Of a DNA stretch of 32,024 bases, positions 29,593-32,024 are shown piece after piece. Below the pieces are notes generated by a model. That model was not told where the DNA came from. It worked only from the letters and a program-made list of their open reading frames with translations, and did not search any database. Numbering within the stretch: position 1 is the first letter of the stretch; each line of letters begins with the position of its first letter. The stretch covers positions 1-32,024 of the forward strand of contig JBBDZE010000015.1 in the NCBI GenBank assembly GCA_040900345.1, in the 5' to 3' direction. The position numbers were made by a program, and so were the translations under genes. The DNA is from JBBDZE01 sp040900345 (GTDB lineage: Bacteria > Patescibacteriota > Minisyncoccia > Spechtbacterales > 2-12-FULL-38-22).

Positions 29593-30119
29593 CGCTTGGT
29601 AGCAAGCTTGGGGGCGCGAGAAGCGACCCACGCCCGCACCGCCTCCATCCCCCCTACCAGTACCGCCACGTAAAAAATATCTCCGGCCAACGAGTTGCGG
29701 AAAAACGGCAGGGCGTTTGTGTAGCTGGCCATCAGCCCTCCTAATGTACTGGGGTACATGGTACCAAATGCCCATACCGCCGCGTTGGTAATGAGGAAGA
29801 ACGCAAGCGAGCCGGCCAACGTGCCGGCGGCCACGGTCGCAAAGTTTTTGCGCCGGCGCACCAAAAGACCGATGCCCGCCATCAGCGCGAAGCTCGCGTA
29901 GACGGCCGCCATCATTTTGAAACTATAGAACCCGATAATGAGATCGGACGCAAACAACGCTGCCAGCGGCAGGACCACCGCCCAGCGCCTCGGCAAATAG
30001 AGGCCGCCAAACAACGCGATGGCGCCGATGGGCGTAAAGTTGGCCGCGTGGGGCACAAACCGGGCCATAACACCCAGCGCCAGCAGGCCGACAACAAGAA
30101 TGAATGAGGTATTTTTCAT
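29571..30119 (-). CDS. DUF6580-like integral membrane protein (possible cobalamin transport component)
   Basis: The 182-residue protein has about five or six membrane helices, with FTPIGAIALFGGLYLPRRWA and LPLAALFASDLIIGFYSFKM near the N-terminus, and resembles DUF6580 proteins, which look like ECF-transporter S components. It starts 4 bases after the DUF4430 gene and shares its cobalamin riboswitch, so a role in B12 uptake is inferred. No ECF ATPases are in the window. The last codons (KRAIALRN) are within a perfect palindrome. Confidence 0.75.
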   Translation of the reverse strand: MKNTSFILVVGLLALGVMARFVPHAANFTPIGAIALFGGLYLPRRWAVVLPLAALFASDLIIGFYSFKMMAAVYASFALMAGIGLLVRRRKNFATVAAGTLAGSLAFFLITNAAVWAFGTMYPSTLGGLMASYTNALPFFRNSLAGDIFYVAVLVGGMEAVRAWVASRAPKLATKRAIALRN

Positions 30120-30123
30120 GCCG

Positions 30124-30555
30124 CTACATCTGTACTGCTTCGTAACGCCACTCTATTGTATCACCCTCCTGCACGGTGTAGCCGCTCGCACCGGTCTGGG
30201 CCTGTGCACCGTTAATATAGAGTGACCAGAAATTGCTTTCGTTGCTGATAGTACCGTTAATGGTGTTGACGAACAGTCCAAAGCTCATCTCTTCGCCCGC
30301 AAAGGAAAAGTCCGTCTCGGCCTGGGCCCGCTCCATAGCGTCCAGCGCAGTGCTTCCCTCCTCTACCGTTACCTCGTATTCTTCGTCGCCCACTACAATG
30401 GTAGTTTGCAGACCGTCAGGGCTTTGCTCGACGAGCCCCTCTTCAGACTGGGCGAACCAATCGTTGGCCCATGTAGTAGTGTAGGCAGCAGCACCGCCGA
30501 TGATAAAGGAAACAACAACCAGCGGCAGTAACCAACGCATCATATTCTTGTTCAT
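30124..30555 (-). CDS. Membrane-anchored DUF4430 protein (transcobalamin-like domain)
   Basis: The 143-residue protein has an N-terminal membrane anchor (WLLPLVVVSFIIGGAAAY) and an extracytoplasmic domain ending in NFWSLYINGAQAQTGASGY then VQEGDTIEWRYE, the hallmark of DUF4430. DUF4430 resembles the C-terminal domain of transcobalamin/intrinsic factor. With a cobalamin riboswitch in its leader, a role as surface cobalamin-binding protein is likely. The Asp/Glu-rich region 36-75 is probably extended. Confidence 0.85.
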   Translation of the reverse strand: MNKNMMRWLLPLVVVSFIIGGAAAYTTTWANDWFAQSEEGLVEQSPDGLQTTIVVGDEEYEVTVEEGSTALDAMERAQAETDFSFAGEEMSFGLFVNTINGTISNESNFWSLYINGAQAQTGASGYTVQEGDTIEWRYEAVQM

Positions 30556-30571
30556 ATGGGTAAGTAATTAA

Positions 30572-30603
30572 TAAACAAAAACACCTCCCCGAACGGAAGG
30601 TGC
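30572..30603 (-). terminator. Riboswitch expression-platform terminator
   Basis: CACCTTCC pairs with GGGGAGGTG on the minus strand and is followed by TTTTTGTTT. It lies between the cobalamin aptamer and the DUF4430 start codon, so it is likely the transcription-termination switch. Confidence 0.75.
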
Positions 30604-30740
30604 CTCTCGCGCAACAAGCGTGCGCATTCCTCCTGCTCGGGAGCACCAGTGCGCTTGAAGGTCGGACTCGTGCCCGACGCGACGTCGGGACATTACCGTT
30701 GCGGCACAGCGAGGGAATCAGACCCCACTTCCACAAGCGT
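30604..30740 (-). promoter_or_regulatory. Cobalamin (B12) riboswitch
   Basis: The minus strand contains the B12-box core CGCTGTGCCGCAACGGTAAT, preceded by GTCTGATTCCCT, and followed by GAGTCCGACC and GCACTGG, in the order of the cobalamin aptamer. A terminator follows directly. It controls the DUF4430 and DUF6580-like genes. A covariance-model search (RF00174) would confirm the exact bounds. Confidence 0.85.
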
Positions 30741-30748
30741 ACTGTGTA

Positions 30749-30754
30749 ATTGTA
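30749..30754 (-). promoter_or_regulatory. Possible -10 box of the riboswitch operon
   Basis: TACAAT on the minus strand, a few bases upstream of the aptamer. The -35 is not recognisable. Confidence 0.4.
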
Positions 30755-30788
30755 GAACCACTATAGCGCCCGGGCAGCACATCGTCAA

Positions 30789-31448
30789 CTACGAAACCGG
30801 CTGGGCTTGGGGTATTTGTTCGGCGGCTGTTTGCTGCTCCAACTTGCGGTAGACGTATCCCTGGGCAATCGTTATCACAGGCAGAGCCACCAACACGCCA
30901 ACACCCAGGGCGAGAACGCCAGCGACCATCACCAGGCCCATGACAATATTGAATACCAACAGCTTCCACTTTACCCCTTGGGTGATGGCGCCGCTCTGCT
31001 TGAGCGCCTCCATAGGCCCCACTTTCTTATCCGCCATGATGTAGGGCACGAAGCTATATTTGATACCCCAGATGATTCCCGGAATAATGAACAGAAGGAG
31101 GCCAAGGATAACAATAAAAACTACAAAAATTTGTGTCACTAAAAACGAGAGTACCTTCCCAAACTGGCCCCACAGCTGTCCGAATGAGACCTTCTCGCCG
31201 TCGATTCCATTGAGGATCGCTCGATTCACTCCCAATTGTAGTCCTAGCGAAAGGACCAGTACTACCAGAAAGAGCACGAAAGCAAAGAATGGATTTTGCT
31301 CTTCACCTTCAAGTATCGTGCTGGCTAGCGATACTAAAAGAGGAATGCCCATGGCCGCCCATACTACGCCCAGCCATAAGACGGGATCCTTCTTTACCTG
31401 CTCCCAGCCGAACCGAATCGCCTCGCCTTTTGAGAATGTCTTATTCAT
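30789..31448 (-). CDS. Multi-pass membrane protein, DUF975/YciC-like
   Basis: The 219-residue protein starts MNKTFSKGEAIRFGWEQVKK. About five or six membrane helices follow (VLWLGVVWAAMGIPLLVSLA; FFAFVLFLVVLVLSLGLQLG; IFVVFIVILGLLLFIIPGII; and two near the C-terminus), with YSFVPYIMADKKVGPMEALK between. The arrangement (helix pairs, the (I/L)PGI(I/L)W motif, then SFVPYIMAD) is typical of the DUF975/YciC group. The function is unknown. The start at 31446-31448 is preferred over ATGs up to 31505 because of the conserved N-terminus; no clear Shine-Dalgarno is seen. Confidence 0.75.
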   Translation of the reverse strand: MNKTFSKGEAIRFGWEQVKKDPVLWLGVVWAAMGIPLLVSLASTILEGEEQNPFFAFVLFLVVLVLSLGLQLGVNRAILNGIDGEKVSFGQLWGQFGKVLSFLVTQIFVVFIVILGLLLFIIPGIIWGIKYSFVPYIMADKKVGPMEALKQSGAITQGVKWKLLVFNIVMGLVMVAGVLALGVGVLVALPVITIAQGYVYRKLEQQTAAEQIPQAQPVS

Positions 31449-31505
31449 AGAAATCATACTAAACGGATATACCTTTATCTTCCAACAAAAACAGCAACCG
31501 CGCAA

Positions 31506-31754
31506 GGCGGTTGGTTGTTATATCAGCGGAGGGGGAGGCCCTAAAGGATTGTCATCCCTTCGGGAGATCTACCGTAGGCATGACTGTTTGTAACCAATCG
31601 CACAGCTCTTGGACAAACAGGGAAGATTCGATCTCGGCCTACTGGCCTCGAAACCTTCGCCTCCTCTTCGAAGGCTGCAGCCTTCGGTCGAACCCGCCCT
31701 ACTGCGTAGGGAGAGCTTTGTTGGATACCAAAAGGAATGCCACAAAGCTCAACT
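31506..31754. repeat. Gene-free repeat region with a tRNA-Ser-end copy
   Basis: GCGGAGGGGGAGG (31526-31538) is repeated at 31755-31767 and matches the expected 3' end of a tRNA-Ser read backwards. Between them, CTGTTTGTAACCAATC and CTTGGACAAACAGGGA resemble the middle of the element at 31755-31926. No gene is visible. Confidence 0.5.
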
Positions 31755-31926
31755 GCGGAGGGGGAGGGATTCGGCGTCAAGTCACTAGGCTCATCCTATG
31801 CCTTCGGCTTGTATTCGCCAAGTGCTTCTAACGCACTGCTGTTTGTACTCAATCATTTCATTCTTGAACAAACAGGGAGCCTGCCCGGGCTCGCCGCTTC
31901 GCGGCTCCGCCTTTCGAATCCCTCCC
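31755..31926. mobile_element. tRNA-end-flanked repeat element with 12-bp inverted ends
   Basis: GGGAGGGATTCG (31762-31773) is the exact reverse complement of CGAATCCCTCCC (31915-31926), and 141 bases lie between. The left end reads as tRNA acceptor/T-stem sequence up to the T-loop, then GCGTCAAGTCACTAGG. It is related at both ends to the element beside tRNA-Met (6983-7170). No protein is encoded. Confidence 0.6.
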
Positions 31927-31927
31927 G

Positions 31928-31966
31928 TATTCAAAAGAGCCCACCAGCGGTGGGCTCTTTTGAATA
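31928..31966. terminator. Strong hairpin with A/T-rich arms, probably a bidirectional terminator
   Basis: An 18-bp perfect stem (31928-31945 with 31949-31966) around AGC. The arms include AAAAGAGC and GCTCTTTT. Confidence 0.65.
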
Positions 31967-32024
31967 TACTGCGGTATTCATTGTACAAAATTCGAACCTT
32001 TTTTGAAACCAATCCCGATGAGGA
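31967..32024. other. Unassigned end of window
   Basis: No gene is discernible in the last 58 bases; a gene may begin beyond the edge. Confidence 0.3.

Noticed and set aside
31511..32012. Several open frames at the right end
   Set aside because: They cross repeat elements and a terminator hairpin, have no family motifs and overlap in several frames.

Overview
The window reads as chromosome of a Patescibacteria (Candidate Phyla Radiation) bacterium, most likely of the Parcubacteria lineage. Base composition is about half GC by eye. The placement is inferred from gene content, not from a phylogeny. The supporting features are a compact monoderm-type type IV pilus (T4P) locus with no outer-membrane secretin, a group I intron inside a tRNA(CAT) gene, short leader sequences, and tightly packed housekeeping genes with many short palindromic repeats in the gaps.

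Layout, left to right. (1) 1-5400, minus strand: the start of rplK, then nusG and secE, gyrB, a single-chain PheRS with a fused anticodon-binding domain, and a DnaQ-like exonuclease fold with altered catalytic residues. (2) 5400-7650: a repeat-rich non-coding zone with an AbrB-like gene beside a helically phased repeat array. It also holds three aberrant tRNA-like genes, one with a 47-bp palindrome inserted exactly in its D-loop, a plus-strand gene for a 51-residue membrane peptide with its own promoter and terminator, tRNA-Asp, tRNA-Met, and tRNA(CAT) with a 211-nt group I intron. (3) 7650-23800, minus strand: a membrane protein, then (in transcription order from the right) pilM, pilN, pilO, a PilP-position protein, pilB, a single-domain response regulator, pilT, pilC, major pilin, prepilin peptidase and four minor pilins, running directly into ligA, gatC and gatA. 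(4) 23900-27270, plus strand: clpC and comF. (5) 27265-32024, minus strand: two membrane proteins, a cytosolic trypsin-like protease overlapping an unknown gene downstream of tRNA-Ser(TGA), a cobalamin-riboswitch-controlled pair (DUF4430 and a DUF6580-like membrane protein), a multi-pass membrane protein, and a gene-free end with tRNA-end-derived repeats.

The pilus genes form a nearly complete inner-membrane machine: assembly ATPase, retraction ATPase, platform, alignment complex, peptidase and pilins. With comF this suggests pilus function and possibly DNA uptake. The riboswitch pair points to vitamin B12 salvage.

The most unusual layer is non-coding. Small palindromic modules recur, nest inside one another, sit within a few bases of many start codons so that the ribosome entry site would lie in or beside a hairpin, and also occur within tRNA loops. 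Hand folding supports these statements, but covariance models and genome-wide counts were not available.
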